Assembly: GCA_934436435.1 (NCBI GenBank)
Contig: CAKSAN010000011.1
Location: forward strand, 62,001 to 126,000
Direction: 5' to 3'
Length of the DNA stretch: 64,000 nucleotides
Source: an uncultured Acetatifactor sp.
GTDB taxonomy: Bacteria > Bacillota > Clostridia > Lachnospirales > Lachnospiraceae
Below the pieces are notes generated by a model, which made no database searches, was not told where the DNA came from, and saw nothing but the letters and a program-made list of their open reading frames with translations. This document shows positions 27,398-35,999 of this stretch, in pieces (position 1 is the first letter of the stretch; each line of letters opens with the position of its first letter). The translations under genes and the position numbers were made by a program.

Positions 27398-28273
27398 TTA
27401 AGACTCCGGATCCATAATTTTGGTAATCTTTGCCGCTACATCAGAATTCATTGCTCCGAGGATCGCACCTCTGTCATCCGCGCTCATCACCTTCAGTATC
27501 CTTGCAGCCAGATCCAGATTGTTCGTCATCTGTTCAAAAATAGCCGCTGCCTGCTTCGGTTTCATGGCGGAATAAGCCGCTGCATAATCCTGTACTTCCT
27601 GACTCTCCTGCAGCTGCGTCACCACCTGTTTGTAAATATATTCTGCCGTAGCGGGATCCATGGATTCATAATACTTCTTGTACTCTTCCGCTCCCGGTCC
27701 CTTGTCGGAATAAACCACCTCATCGTAGAATTCCTTCTGGATACGCTGGAATTCCACCTGCTGTTTCTCGAACTCCTGCAGTCTGAGTACTTCTGCCTTC
27801 AACTGATCCAATTCCTCATCTTTGGCCGAAGAAGCATTCTGTGCCTGCTCCAGCTGCAACTCCAGACTCTTGATCTGATCCACGGCATCCTGTAAGCTGG
27901 TATAACCGCCGTAAGCATTCGGATCCGTTGTCTCCGTAACGGAATTGCCCGGAAGGATCCGGTTGAGTACCGGAACATCCTTTAAGATTGGGGTTACCAC
28001 AGAGCTTCCGAAGCCTCCGATATCCAGCTTGATGATCACACAGATCACGGCGATCCACAGAGCCACGATCAATATGGTAGCTCCAAAGGTCAGAAGGCTG
28101 TTGCCTTCATTGCCGTCATCCAGTTCATCCTCCTGCTTTGCAATCTCCTTTGCCCGGCGTTTTGCTTCTTTCCGCTGCGCCTGCTGTTCTTTTTTTAATT
28201 TTTTCTTTTCTTCCGCCAGCTGTTTTCTCTCGTTATCTGTCGTTGTCTCTTCCGAAGTCTTCTCTCTTGCCAT
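27398..28273 (-). CDS. MotE/YlxF-like flagellar protein with MgtE_N-like C-terminus
   Basis: About 291 residues from ATG at 28273 (MAREKTSEET), with GAGG upstream. N-terminal 45 residues are very charged (Lys/Glu/Arg); one membrane segment at about residues 52-75; then a periplasmic coiled coil; the C-terminal ~55 residues (MKPKQAAAIFEQMTNNLDLAARILKVMSADDRGAIL) resemble the MgtE N-terminal/FliG-like helical domain. This matches the YlxF/MotE proteins that lie after fliJ, which act as chaperone or partner of the stator in some bacteria. Confidence 0.82.
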   Translation of the reverse strand: MAREKTSEETTTDNERKQLAEEKKKLKKEQQAQRKEAKRRAKEIAKQEDELDDGNEGNSLLTFGATILIVALWIAVICVIIKLDIGGFGSSVVTPILKDVPVLNRILPGNSVTETTDPNAYGGYTSLQDAVDQIKSLELQLEQAQNASSAKDEELDQLKAEVLRLQEFEKQQVEFQRIQKEFYDEVVYSDKGPGAEEYKKYYESMDPATAEYIYKQVVTQLQESQEVQDYAAAYSAMKPKQAAAIFEQMTNNLDLAARILKVMSADDRGAILGAMNSDVAAKITKIMDPES

Positions 28274-28327
28274 AGTAATCCTCATGCCTTTCAATAGCCT
28301 GCATACTTTGAGGGGTTCTGCCTCGTT

Positions 28328-28774
28328 CTAACGGGTCTTCTGTCCGTAGGTATAACTGGTCAGTTCATCAATTGCTTTGCTTTCCGCGTGATTTTCTTCC
28401 TGTAAAAAAGCCTCAAAGGCCTTTTGCCGCAGTGTCTCATGCATTTTTCTTTCCTTCATGGCCTCTGCCATCCGTTCTCTGGCAGCTTCCACATTTTTTC
28501 CAGCCTGTTCCACCCGGATGGCCTGTGCGGCCACGATACTGTCCATTTTTAACAGTGCTTCCTTGTTCTCTTCAATGGCTCGCAGGTCCAGTTTTCCTTT
28601 TAACAGTCCCGCGGATTGTTCTTCGTATTCTTTTCTGCGTGCTTTCAGGCGTTCCAGATGCTCGATCTCCACATTCAGAGCCGCCTGTGCCGCCCCGAAT
28701 TCCTGTTTGGCCTGCGTTTCCATTTTTTCTTTGATATTCAAAATGTTTTGCAGTGAGTATCGGAATCTTGCCAT
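28328..28774 (-). CDS. fliJ: Flagellar export chaperone/ATPase stalk FliJ
   Basis: 148 residues, an almost continuous charged coiled coil starting MARFRYSLQNILNIKEKMETQAKQE, typical of FliJ. Sits in the centre of the FliI ring and links it to FlhA. It follows fliI by 5 bases. Confidence 0.92.
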   Translation of the reverse strand: MARFRYSLQNILNIKEKMETQAKQEFGAAQAALNVEIEHLERLKARRKEYEEQSAGLLKGKLDLRAIEENKEALLKMDSIVAAQAIRVEQAGKNVEAARERMAEAMKERKMHETLRQKAFEAFLQEENHAESKAIDELTSYTYGQKTR

Positions 28775-28779
28775 TTATC

Positions 28780-30102
28780 TCACCCCTGATTTGCAAACAG
28801 TTCTTCCAGCATCTGCACGGTCTCTTCAAAGGTAAATTTTTCCTCCGTGCCCTGACACAGGAATCCGTTCACAGCATCGATCTTGGAGATTGCATAGTCA
28901 ATATTCGGGTTACTGCCCTTTTTATAGGCTCCGATATTGATCAGATCCTCCGCCTCGTTGTAAGTCGCCAGCACATTTTTCAGCTTGTTGGCCGCCTGCT
29001 TGTGATCTCTGGCGGCGATCTGGCTCATACATCTGGAAATACTCTGTAAAATATCAATAGCCGGGTAATGGTTCTTATGTCCCAGCTTTCTGTCCAGCAT
29101 AATATGACCGTCCAAAATGCTTCGGGCGGTATCTGTAATAGGCTCGTTGAAGTCATCGCCGTCTACCAGGACGGTATACAATCCGGTAATGGAGCCTACG
29201 GCAGCCCTTCCGGCACGCTCCAAAAGCTTGGGCATCTCGGAGTACACGCTGGGGGGATATCCTCTGGTCACAGGAGGTTCTCCGCTGGCCAGACCGATCT
29301 CCCGCTGTGCCATGGAAAAACGGGTCAGGGAGTCCATCATCAGAAGGACATCCTTCCCCTGATCCCTGAAATATTCCGCAATGGCAGTAGCCGTCTTGGC
29401 CGCCTTGTTGCGTTCCAGTGCCGGTCTGTCAGAAGTTGCCACCACCACCACGGATCTGCGCATTCCTTCCTCGCCCAGGTCTCTTTCGATAAATTCCCGG
29501 ACTTCCCTGCCTCGCTCGCCGATCAGGGCAATGACATTGATATCCGCCTTGGTGTTTCTGGCAAACATACCCATCAGAGTGGATTTGCCCACGCCGGATC
29601 CGGCAAAGATACCGATTCTTTGTCCTTTTCCTACCGTGATCATGCCGTCTACCGCCTTAACACCCAAGGGCAATACCTGATCAATAATAGTTCGGGACAT
29701 AGGATCGGGCGGTGCCGCCTCCACGGGATAAGCAGCTCCATTGATGGATTCCCCGTCGATGGGAACTCCCAGACCGTTTACCGTCTTGCCTAAAAGTTTC
29801 TCACTTACCGTAACCTTCAGAGGGTCTCCGGTATTCTCCACAACACATCCCAGTCCGATACCATCCACGGAATCATAGGGCATAAGTAGTGTCTTCTTAT
29901 CACGGAATCCCACCACTTCTGCCATAATGGGCTTTGCCCCTTCCGCTTCCGGCAGGATTCGGCACAGGTCTCCCAGTTTGGAATCCGGGCCGGCGGACTC
30001 TATGGTCAGACCTACCACGTTGACCACTTTTCCTAATTTTCGGTAAAAACTCTTTTCCGCCAGTTTATTATATTTTTCAAAATCAATGTTCTTTATGACC
30101 AT
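28780..30102 (-). CDS. fliI: Flagellar export ATPase FliI
   Basis: 440 residues, full length. Walker A GSGVGKST at residues 168-175; Walker B region (DVLLMMDSLTRFSMAQREIGLASGEPP) and the F1-type beta-subunit fold are clear. Powers the export apparatus with FliH and FliJ. Confidence 0.97.
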   Translation of the reverse strand: MVIKNIDFEKYNKLAEKSFYRKLGKVVNVVGLTIESAGPDSKLGDLCRILPEAEGAKPIMAEVVGFRDKKTLLMPYDSVDGIGLGCVVENTGDPLKVTVSEKLLGKTVNGLGVPIDGESINGAAYPVEAAPPDPMSRTIIDQVLPLGVKAVDGMITVGKGQRIGIFAGSGVGKSTLMGMFARNTKADINVIALIGERGREVREFIERDLGEEGMRRSVVVVATSDRPALERNKAAKTATAIAEYFRDQGKDVLLMMDSLTRFSMAQREIGLASGEPPVTRGYPPSVYSEMPKLLERAGRAAVGSITGLYTVLVDGDDFNEPITDTARSILDGHIMLDRKLGHKNHYPAIDILQSISRCMSQIAARDHKQAANKLKNVLATYNEAEDLINIGAYKKGSNPNIDYAISKIDAVNGFLCQGTEEKFTFEETVQMLEELFANQG

Positions 30103-30105
30103 TTA

Positions 30106-30963
30106 TCAGCCTTCATAGGATAACAATTTTAATTTCTGCCGCAGCTCCGACAGCTGGGTTCCCAGTCCGCAGTCAAAGATACCGATCTCCGTTTCGATCA
30201 GGCATTCTCCCTTGCCCAGGGTCATGTCTTCAACAATCTCCACCGTACTGTTGGGTGCAGTTGCTCCTGCCATGATCTGCTTTTTCTGCATGCTGACGTA
30301 AGGATAATCATCCTTGGATACATGTACAAGGAAGCTGCGGTTGTCCTCTGTCTTTCTCATAGTGGAGGAAATCAGGTAACACAAAACCTCTCTGTAGGAA
30401 TGCAGATCCACATGAAAAATGTATTCATAAATGCCGGTGATGGTATCCACGAACTTCGGTTCCAGTTCGTCGATCATCTTCTGATACTCTGCATCCAGTC
30501 CGGCTGCTTTTTTCTGATATTCGGCCGCTCTCTGCGCCTCTGTGCGGTCAGCTTCTGCTTTCGCTTCCTGCTGCCCCTGTCTTCTGGCCTGTTCCAGGGT
30601 ATCCGCTTTTTGGGCTTCCGCCTGCTCTTTTGCATCCTGCAAAATGCTCTCCGCCTGTGTTCTGGCATCCTCCAGGATCCTCTGTGCTTCCGCTTCGGCT
30701 TCTTCTCTGAGTTTTTGCAGATCTTCACCGGCCTTGATCACATTGCCGGAGGTCTGGGAATCTCCTTCGTCTCCTTCAGTATCGGCCACCAATGCATCCA
30801 CTTTGTCCGCCGTCAGTCCGGAGACAAATCCGGTTCCTTCTCCCTGCTGCATTTTCACAGACAGCTCCCGGATCCTTTTTGCCACCAGTTCGTTGGTATT
30901 GATCACCCGGGTGTCTTCTTCCACAAGCTTTGTAAATCCCCGTTTTAAAAGATTACTAGACAA
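30106..30963 (-). CDS. fliH: Flagellar export regulator FliH
   Basis: 285 residues if started at TTG 30963 (SSNLLKRGFTKLVEED), with GGAGG 11 bases upstream. An in-frame GTG four codons earlier overlaps that site. The N-terminus (RVINTNELVAKRIREL) is typical of Firmicutes FliH; a long Ala/Glu-rich coiled coil (about residues 80-165) precedes the C-terminal V-ATPase E-subunit-like domain (IYEYIFHVDLHSYREVL). It overlaps the end of fliG by 8 bases. Binds and controls FliI. Confidence 0.9.
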   Translation of the reverse strand: MSSNLLKRGFTKLVEEDTRVINTNELVAKRIRELSVKMQQGEGTGFVSGLTADKVDALVADTEGDEGDSQTSGNVIKAGEDLQKLREEAEAEAQRILEDARTQAESILQDAKEQAEAQKADTLEQARRQGQQEAKAEADRTEAQRAAEYQKKAAGLDAEYQKMIDELEPKFVDTITGIYEYIFHVDLHSYREVLCYLISSTMRKTEDNRSFLVHVSKDDYPYVSMQKKQIMAGATAPNSTVEIVEDMTLGKGECLIETEIGIFDCGLGTQLSELRQKLKLLSYEG

Positions 30964-31975
30964 CGATCTCGTCACCTCCGCCTCTGGAAATGATGATCTC
31001 TCCGGAATCCTCCAGCTTACGGATAATATTGACGATCTTCTGCTGTGCTTCTTCTACATCCTTCATACGGACAGGACCCATGAATTCCATGTCTTCCTTG
31101 ATCATAACAACCAGACGTTTGGACAGGTTGTTGAAGATTGCATTCTGTACCTGCTCGTTGGCACCCTTCAGTGCCACTGCCAGATCATTGTTGTCCACAT
31201 CACGCAGCACACGCTGAATGGCCTTGTCGTCCAGCAGCAATACATCCTCGAAGACGAACATCTTCTTGCGGATCTCGTCTGCCAGTTCCGGCTCTTCGAT
31301 TTCCAGAGTCTCCATGATATGTTTCTCGGTACCACGGTCTACAGTATTCAGGATCTCTACTACCGCGTCCACGCCACCGATAATAGTGTAATCCTGGTTC
31401 ACCAGACTTGCCAGCTTGGACTCCAGCACCTTCTCCACTTCTTTGATGACATCGGGGCTGGTACGATCCATAACGGCAATACGTCTGGCCACCTCTGCCT
31501 GACTGTCGGGTGGAAGCGCCGAAATGATCAGTGCCGCCTGACCGGGGGACAGATAAGACAGGATCAGGGCAATCGTCTGGGGATGCTCGTCCTGAATAAA
31601 GTTGATCAGCTGGCTGGCATCGGTCTTACGCACAAATTCGAAAGGCTTTACCTGCAAAGATGCGGTCAGCTTGCCAATGACATCCATTGCTTTATCAGCA
31701 CCCAGTGCCTTCTCCAGCAGTTCCTTGGCATAATTGATACCGCCTTCGGCGATATACTGCTGTGCCAGACACACCTCGTAGAATTCGTTGATAACTTCTT
31801 CTTTGACCTGTGGTGTCACACTTCTGGTGTTGGCGATCTCCAGGGTCAGTTCCTCGATTTCTTCTTCTTTTAAGTGTTTAAAAATTCCGGCGGATCGCTC
31901 CGGTCCCAGAGAGATCAGGAGAATTGCAGCTTTCTGCAATCCCGATATTCCGCCTTCTGCTTTTGTCCTTGCCAT
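30956..31975 (-). CDS. fliG: Flagellar motor switch protein FliG
   Basis: 339 residues, standard length. N-terminal FliF-binding domain (GLQKAAILLISLGPERSAGIFKHL), middle domain with DEHPQTIALILSYL, and the C-terminal torque helix with charged residues (DDKAIQRVLRDVDNNDLAVALKG). Rotor component facing MotA. Confidence 0.97.
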   Translation of the reverse strand: MARTKAEGGISGLQKAAILLISLGPERSAGIFKHLKEEEIEELTLEIANTRSVTPQVKEEVINEFYEVCLAQQYIAEGGINYAKELLEKALGADKAMDVIGKLTASLQVKPFEFVRKTDASQLINFIQDEHPQTIALILSYLSPGQAALIISALPPDSQAEVARRIAVMDRTSPDVIKEVEKVLESKLASLVNQDYTIIGGVDAVVEILNTVDRGTEKHIMETLEIEEPELADEIRKKMFVFEDVLLLDDKAIQRVLRDVDNNDLAVALKGANEQVQNAIFNNLSKRLVVMIKEDMEFMGPVRMKDVEEAQQKIVNIIRKLEDSGEIIISRGGGDEIVV

Positions 31976-31989
31976 AGTTACTCCGTTTC

Positions 31990-33594
31990 TTAGTTCCAGT
32001 CCTCGTTCAGCCAGTTACGCAACAGTGCCGCTGCGGATTCCGGATTTTCATCTACGAATTTCTCGATCATCTTGCGGGTCTCAGACTTGGCTTCCACATC
32101 AATATCTTCCAGTTCCGACTCAGGAGTGGACTGCAGCATATTCTCCACAGATACCTCTTCCTCCTGCTGCACTGCCTGTCTGGCACGCATGCTGTGCAGT
32201 ACCACGAACACCAGCAGCCCCAGGATCAGCAGCAACATTACCACGCTCAGCACATTCTGTGTGGTGACAGGGCTGCTTTCCTTATCGTAAAAGATAGGGC
32301 TCTCATAAGCAATGATCGTAATTTTATCCTGGCTGATGCCGGTGGCATTGGCTACCAGGCTGTACATATCGGGATCCACATCGATCTTGGTGTCAGCACC
32401 GTTCTGGGATTTGTATTCGTCCCAGGTCGTGCCGTCTAAAAGTCCCTGCCTCTTCACATCCTCGTAATGAATCTCACGATACGTGATGGCTGCGATAGAG
32501 ATGGAGGAATTGGTATAATTGATCCCCCCCGCCGGAGTCACAGTATTCATAATGGACTCATTGGGCAGATAATCTCTGCTGGCTTCAGAAGTGGTGGAGG
32601 AACTGTTGTTGCTGTCGGGAGATACATACGTCGTATTGCCGCTCTCACCATTGGAAGTGGTGCCCGGTACTCCGCCGCCGTCATTGGTATTCTCGCTTTC
32701 ATAAGTTTCCTCATGGGCAAGCATGCCTTCGTCTCTGCCGGAGTTTGCATAATATTCCTTTACCGTCTTCTCGTAATCCGAGAAATCCATATCCAGATGG
32801 CTGGTTACCGCTGCATCATTATACTGTTTGGTTCCCAGCAATACTTTTTTTACCTGATTGGCAATCATGGATTCCGCCTGGTTCTGCAATTCCTGCATGG
32901 AATTGGCAATTCCGGCGGAAGTATAATCATCTCCACCCGCAAACAGCAGGTTGGAATCCGTATCCATAATGGTAATATTGGCCGTGGTATCGTTTCGCAG
33001 CCAGGTGGCCACACATTTTGCCAGTGCCGCTGCATTGGCAGAGGTAAAGGTACCGTCCAGTTCCAGCTGGATGAAAGCGGATGCCTCTTCCTTCTGTGCT
33101 GCCAGAGTGCCATTGTCCTTCGGGAAACTCAAATGTACCTTGGCGGATTTTACAGCGCTCTGTGCTTCAATGGTCTGGGTTATGTATTTTTCCAGGTAGG
33201 AATTGTAAAGTCTTTCTTTATCGGTGGCTGTCGTAGACATGCTGTTGCCCAGATAATCGTTCACATCCAGCGCATCCGGCATATATCCCGCAGAGCCCAG
33301 TGCCAGGTTGGCTGCACTCTGCTGGCTGCTCTCCACGTCGATCTTCAGTCCGTCATTGGATTCCTTATGCGGAATTCCCGCGCTGTCCAAGGTGTCTATG
33401 ATCTCAGATGCCTGGGCAGTCGTCTCACAGGTGATCAGCCGTACATACTGCGGCTTGGTCATGACATACATGATGATCGCAAACGCAAAGATTACGACCG
33501 CAGCGGCTCCAATAATGATACTCTTCTGTCTGGTCGTGAATTTGTTCCACCATTCCAGTATTTTTGCAGGTATTTCTTTTAATTTGTCTGCCAT
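31990..33594 (-). CDS. fliF: Flagellar MS-ring protein FliF
   Basis: 534 residues. Two membrane segments (about residues 22-43 and 455-475) flank an extracytoplasmic region with ring-building motifs; the middle has a Ser/Asn/Gly-rich loop near residue 310-345. The cytoplasmic C-terminal tail (KMIEKFVDENPESAAALLRNWLNED) is the FliG-binding site. Base of the whole basal body. Confidence 0.96.
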   Translation of the reverse strand: MADKLKEIPAKILEWWNKFTTRQKSIIIGAAAVVIFAFAIIMYVMTKPQYVRLITCETTAQASEIIDTLDSAGIPHKESNDGLKIDVESSQQSAANLALGSAGYMPDALDVNDYLGNSMSTTATDKERLYNSYLEKYITQTIEAQSAVKSAKVHLSFPKDNGTLAAQKEEASAFIQLELDGTFTSANAAALAKCVATWLRNDTTANITIMDTDSNLLFAGGDDYTSAGIANSMQELQNQAESMIANQVKKVLLGTKQYNDAAVTSHLDMDFSDYEKTVKEYYANSGRDEGMLAHEETYESENTNDGGGVPGTTSNGESGNTTYVSPDSNNSSSTTSEASRDYLPNESIMNTVTPAGGINYTNSSISIAAITYREIHYEDVKRQGLLDGTTWDEYKSQNGADTKIDVDPDMYSLVANATGISQDKITIIAYESPIFYDKESSPVTTQNVLSVVMLLLILGLLVFVVLHSMRARQAVQQEEEVSVENMLQSTPESELEDIDVEAKSETRKMIEKFVDENPESAAALLRNWLNEDWN

Positions 33595-33635
33595 TGCAGC
33601 TCTCTCCTCTTACGTCAAGAATAAAAAGGTACGCT

Positions 33636-33971
33636 TTAGATCTGGATCTGCATCAGTTCCTTGTATGCTTCCATCACCTTATCGCGAATGGCTACAGTAT
33701 ACTGCAATGCAGTCGAAGCCTTATCCATGGCAATGGTGAGATCATGGGTATTGTCTGTCTCACCCAGTGCAAAACGGATCTTCTCATTCTCGGCATCCGA
33801 AAGATAACTGTTGGTAGTCTTCACATTGTCGATGGCTGTATTCAGAAAAGCTTCGAACATCGTGCCCTCTGCTTTTTTCTCCTTTTCCGCAAGCATTCCC
33901 GTCAGAGAATTAGGAGACACTGTGACAGTACCGTTTACGCTGTTCAAAGCTGTAATTGCTGAAATATCCAT
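33636..33971 (-). CDS. fliE: Flagellar MS ring-rod junction protein FliE
   Basis: 111 residues with the conserved C-terminal segment (DLTIAMDKASTALQYTVAIRDKVMEAYKELMQIQI). Links FliF to the rod and is the first export substrate. Third gene of the operon after flgB and flgC. Confidence 0.94.
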   Translation of the reverse strand: MDISAITALNSVNGTVTVSPNSLTGMLAEKEKKAEGTMFEAFLNTAIDNVKTTNSYLSDAENEKIRFALGETDNTHDLTIAMDKASTALQYTVAIRDKVMEAYKELMQIQI

Positions 33972-34045
33972 TTTAATAAACCATGTCCTTCCTTACATGT
34001 ATTCCGGCTCTGTTATCCCGGGGCCGGTAATGGGAACCTGCCGGA

Positions 34046-34489
34046 TTACTGACCGATCTCCAGTCCCTTCAGAGCCATGGATTTGCTGGCACTGAAAGCC
34101 GTAGAGTTCGCCTCATAGGATCTGCTGGCATCGATCAGGTCCGTCATCTCCGTAATGATATTTACATTAGGATATGTCACATAACCGTTCTCATCCGCAT
34201 CCGGATGGGAAGGATCATATACCATATTCATCTCCGTCGTGGTATCCTCGAAGATCCGGCTGACCTTTACGCCACTGCCGGAGTAACTGCTTCTCACATC
34301 ATGGAACACCTGGCTGAAAGTCTGCTGCGGGTTCTTCTGCTGAAAAGTAACGATCTTACGGCGGTAGGGAGTGCCGTCCTCGGTTCTTGTGGTGCTGGCA
34401 TTGGCAACGTTTTCGGAGATCACGTCCATGCGCAGTCTCTGGGCGGTAAGTCCCGACGCCGTAACATCAAATGCTGAAAACATACTCAT
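34046..34489 (-). CDS. flgC: Proximal rod protein FlgC
   Basis: 147 residues. N-terminal rod motif MFSAFDVTASGLTAQRLRMD with SENVANASTT, and C-terminal helix TEMTDLIDASRSYEANSTAF. Full length. Confidence 0.96.
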   Translation of the reverse strand: MSMFSAFDVTASGLTAQRLRMDVISENVANASTTRTEDGTPYRRKIVTFQQKNPQQTFSQVFHDVRSSYSGSGVKVSRIFEDTTTEMNMVYDPSHPDADENGYVTYPNVNIITEMTDLIDASRSYEANSTAFSASKSMALKGLEIGQ

Positions 34490-34500
34490 ACGCTAATTCC

Positions 34501-34890
34501 TCACTTCATCACAGTCTGTAAATTGGTAAATTCCTGGTTAATGCTGCTGATCAGTCCCTGATATTTCAACTGGTTCTCCGCCAGCATCACGTTTTCGTTC
34601 TCAATATCCACGTTATTGCCGTCCAGACGGTAAGAATAATTGGCATAATCCACATAGGCCCTGCCCCTCAGTCTGCCCAGATTAACATTGGCCACCTTAT
34701 CATCCATGGACTCATATCTGTTGTTGCCCAGTGCCTGCTGCAATACCGATTCAAAAGCCACATCCTGTCTCTTGTAGCCCGGGGTATCCACATTGGCAAT
34801 GTTGTTGGAAATAGCTTCATTCCGCTGCCAGGCCGCATCCGCCGCCCGATCCAGCACATTGATATAATCAAATGCGTTTGTCTGTATCAT
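34501..34890 (-). CDS. flgB: Proximal rod protein FlgB
   Basis: 129 residues from ATG at 34890 (MIQTNAFDYINVLDRA), preceded by GAGAGG; the frame opens four codons earlier. Contains the rod signature (AISNNIANVDTPGYKRQDVAFE). First gene of the fla/che operon. Confidence 0.95.
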   Translation of the reverse strand: MIQTNAFDYINVLDRAADAAWQRNEAISNNIANVDTPGYKRQDVAFESVLQQALGNNRYESMDDKVANVNLGRLRGRAYVDYANYSYRLDGNNVDIENENVMLAENQLKYQGLISSINQEFTNLQTVMK

Positions 34891-34961
34891 ACTACCTCTC
34901 ATTCCGCAGTGTCCTGCCTGATTGCATAGAAACCGCTTCTACCATAAACCTATTCTACTCT

Positions 34962-34989
34962 ATTATAAAGTATTTCGACAAAAACACAA
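34962..34989 (-). promoter_or_regulatory. Probable sigma-A promoter of the fla/che operon
   Basis: On the minus strand, TTGTGT (34984-34989) and TATAAT (34962-34967) are separated by 16 bases, 71 bases before the flgB start and just after the codY terminator. The -10 is perfect, the -35 weak, which suggests activator or repressor control. No sigma-28 type box was seen here. Confidence 0.6.
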
Positions 34990-35020
34990 TAGTAAAATAA
35001 ACTCACTCAAAATAAATATA

Positions 35021-35058
35021 AAGAAAAGAGACTATTTTTCGCAATAGTCTCTTTTTCC
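35021..35058 (-). terminator. Intrinsic terminator after codY
   Basis: A 12-bp perfect stem (AAAGAGACTATT with AATAGTCTCTTT) and short loop, followed by a T-rich run on the minus strand, 30 bases after the codY stop. Separates codY from the fla/che operon. Confidence 0.85.
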
Positions 35059-35087
35059 TAAATATTTCCCTTTTTTACATTTTTCGC

Positions 35088-35876
35088 TTAATTTCTGCCA
35101 TTCTGACGTTTCAATTCCTCGATTTCATCAAAAACGGCATCGTTCAGAACCTTAATATAGGTTCCCTTCATGCCGGAAGATCTGGATTCAATGACACCGG
35201 CACTTTCGAACTTTCGCAGTGCATTGACGATCACGGATCTCGTAATACCTACTCTGTCAGCAATCTTGCTGGCTACCAGAATGCCTTCCATTCCGTTCAG
35301 TTCATCGAAAATATGCGTGATGGCTTCCATCTCCGAGAAGGAAAGGGTGCTGACCGCAGATTTCACAACAGCCACCTTGCGGCTCTCCTCCGCACTCTCC
35401 TCATTCACTGCCCGCAGCATTTCCAGTCCCACTACCGTAGTCCCGTATTCACAGAGAATAATATCGTCAATGTCGTACTGTTCGTTGCATTTGTAGATGA
35501 ACAGCGTTCCCAGCCGCTCTCCTGCAATCTCAATAGGGGTAATGATGGCCTGAAATTTTCTGGTATCGATGTTCTCGAAACCCAGAGTCTCCAGATTGAC
35601 ATTCTCCTTCGTGGACAATACGCCCAGCAGTCTCTCATTCAGCATCGGATCGATAAATCCGCCGATATTATCGTCCAAAAGCTCCGTGATCGACTCAATG
35701 CCGTCGGATTTTCCCACTCCCAGAACTTTTCCCTTTCGGCTGATTACCAGCACATTGGAATTCAGGATCTCGCGCATTACCTTACAGATGTCGCTGAATA
35801 CCACTTTGCTGGAGTTATTATTGTGTAACAGTTTCCCGATTTTACGTGTCTTATCCAACAGTTGTACGCTACTCAT
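35088..35876 (-). CDS. codY: Global nutrient regulator CodY
   Basis: 262 residues, full length. N-terminal GAF domain (about residues 1-155) binds branched-chain amino acids; the C-terminal winged helix-turn-helix (ADRVGITRSVIVNALRKFESAGVIESRSSGMKGTYIKV) binds DNA. Lies directly before flgB as in B. subtilis, where CodY represses motility genes. Here it has its own promoter and terminator. Confidence 0.96.
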   Translation of the reverse strand: MSSVQLLDKTRKIGKLLHNNNSSKVVFSDICKVMREILNSNVLVISRKGKVLGVGKSDGIESITELLDDNIGGFIDPMLNERLLGVLSTKENVNLETLGFENIDTRKFQAIITPIEIAGERLGTLFIYKCNEQYDIDDIILCEYGTTVVGLEMLRAVNEESAEESRKVAVVKSAVSTLSFSEMEAITHIFDELNGMEGILVASKIADRVGITRSVIVNALRKFESAGVIESRSSGMKGTYIKVLNDAVFDEIEELKRQNGRN

Positions 35877-35925
35877 CTATCTTCCTCCGTCTACACATAC
35901 TACGAAACCACCAGATGTTATGCAC

Positions 35926-35954
35926 ATTGTAGCACATGTAAATTCAGATTACAA
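35926..35954 (-). promoter_or_regulatory. Promoter of codY
   Basis: Minus strand TTGTAA (35949-35954) and TACAAT (35926-35931) separated by 17 bases, about 50 bases before the codY start. Good sigma-A match. Confidence 0.75.
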
Positions 35955-35967
35955 TGGAAATAGCGTT

Positions 35968-35983
35968 AATTTATGAGAAAATT
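35968..35983. promoter_or_regulatory. Possible CodY-binding box upstream of codY
   Basis: Minus strand AATTTTCTCATAAATT matches the CodY consensus AATTTTCWGAAAATT at 12 of 15 positions. It lies about 14 bases upstream of the -35 of the codY promoter, just downstream of topA. Autoregulation is inference. Confidence 0.4.
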
Positions 35984-35999
35984 CTGACAGTATATAAAA

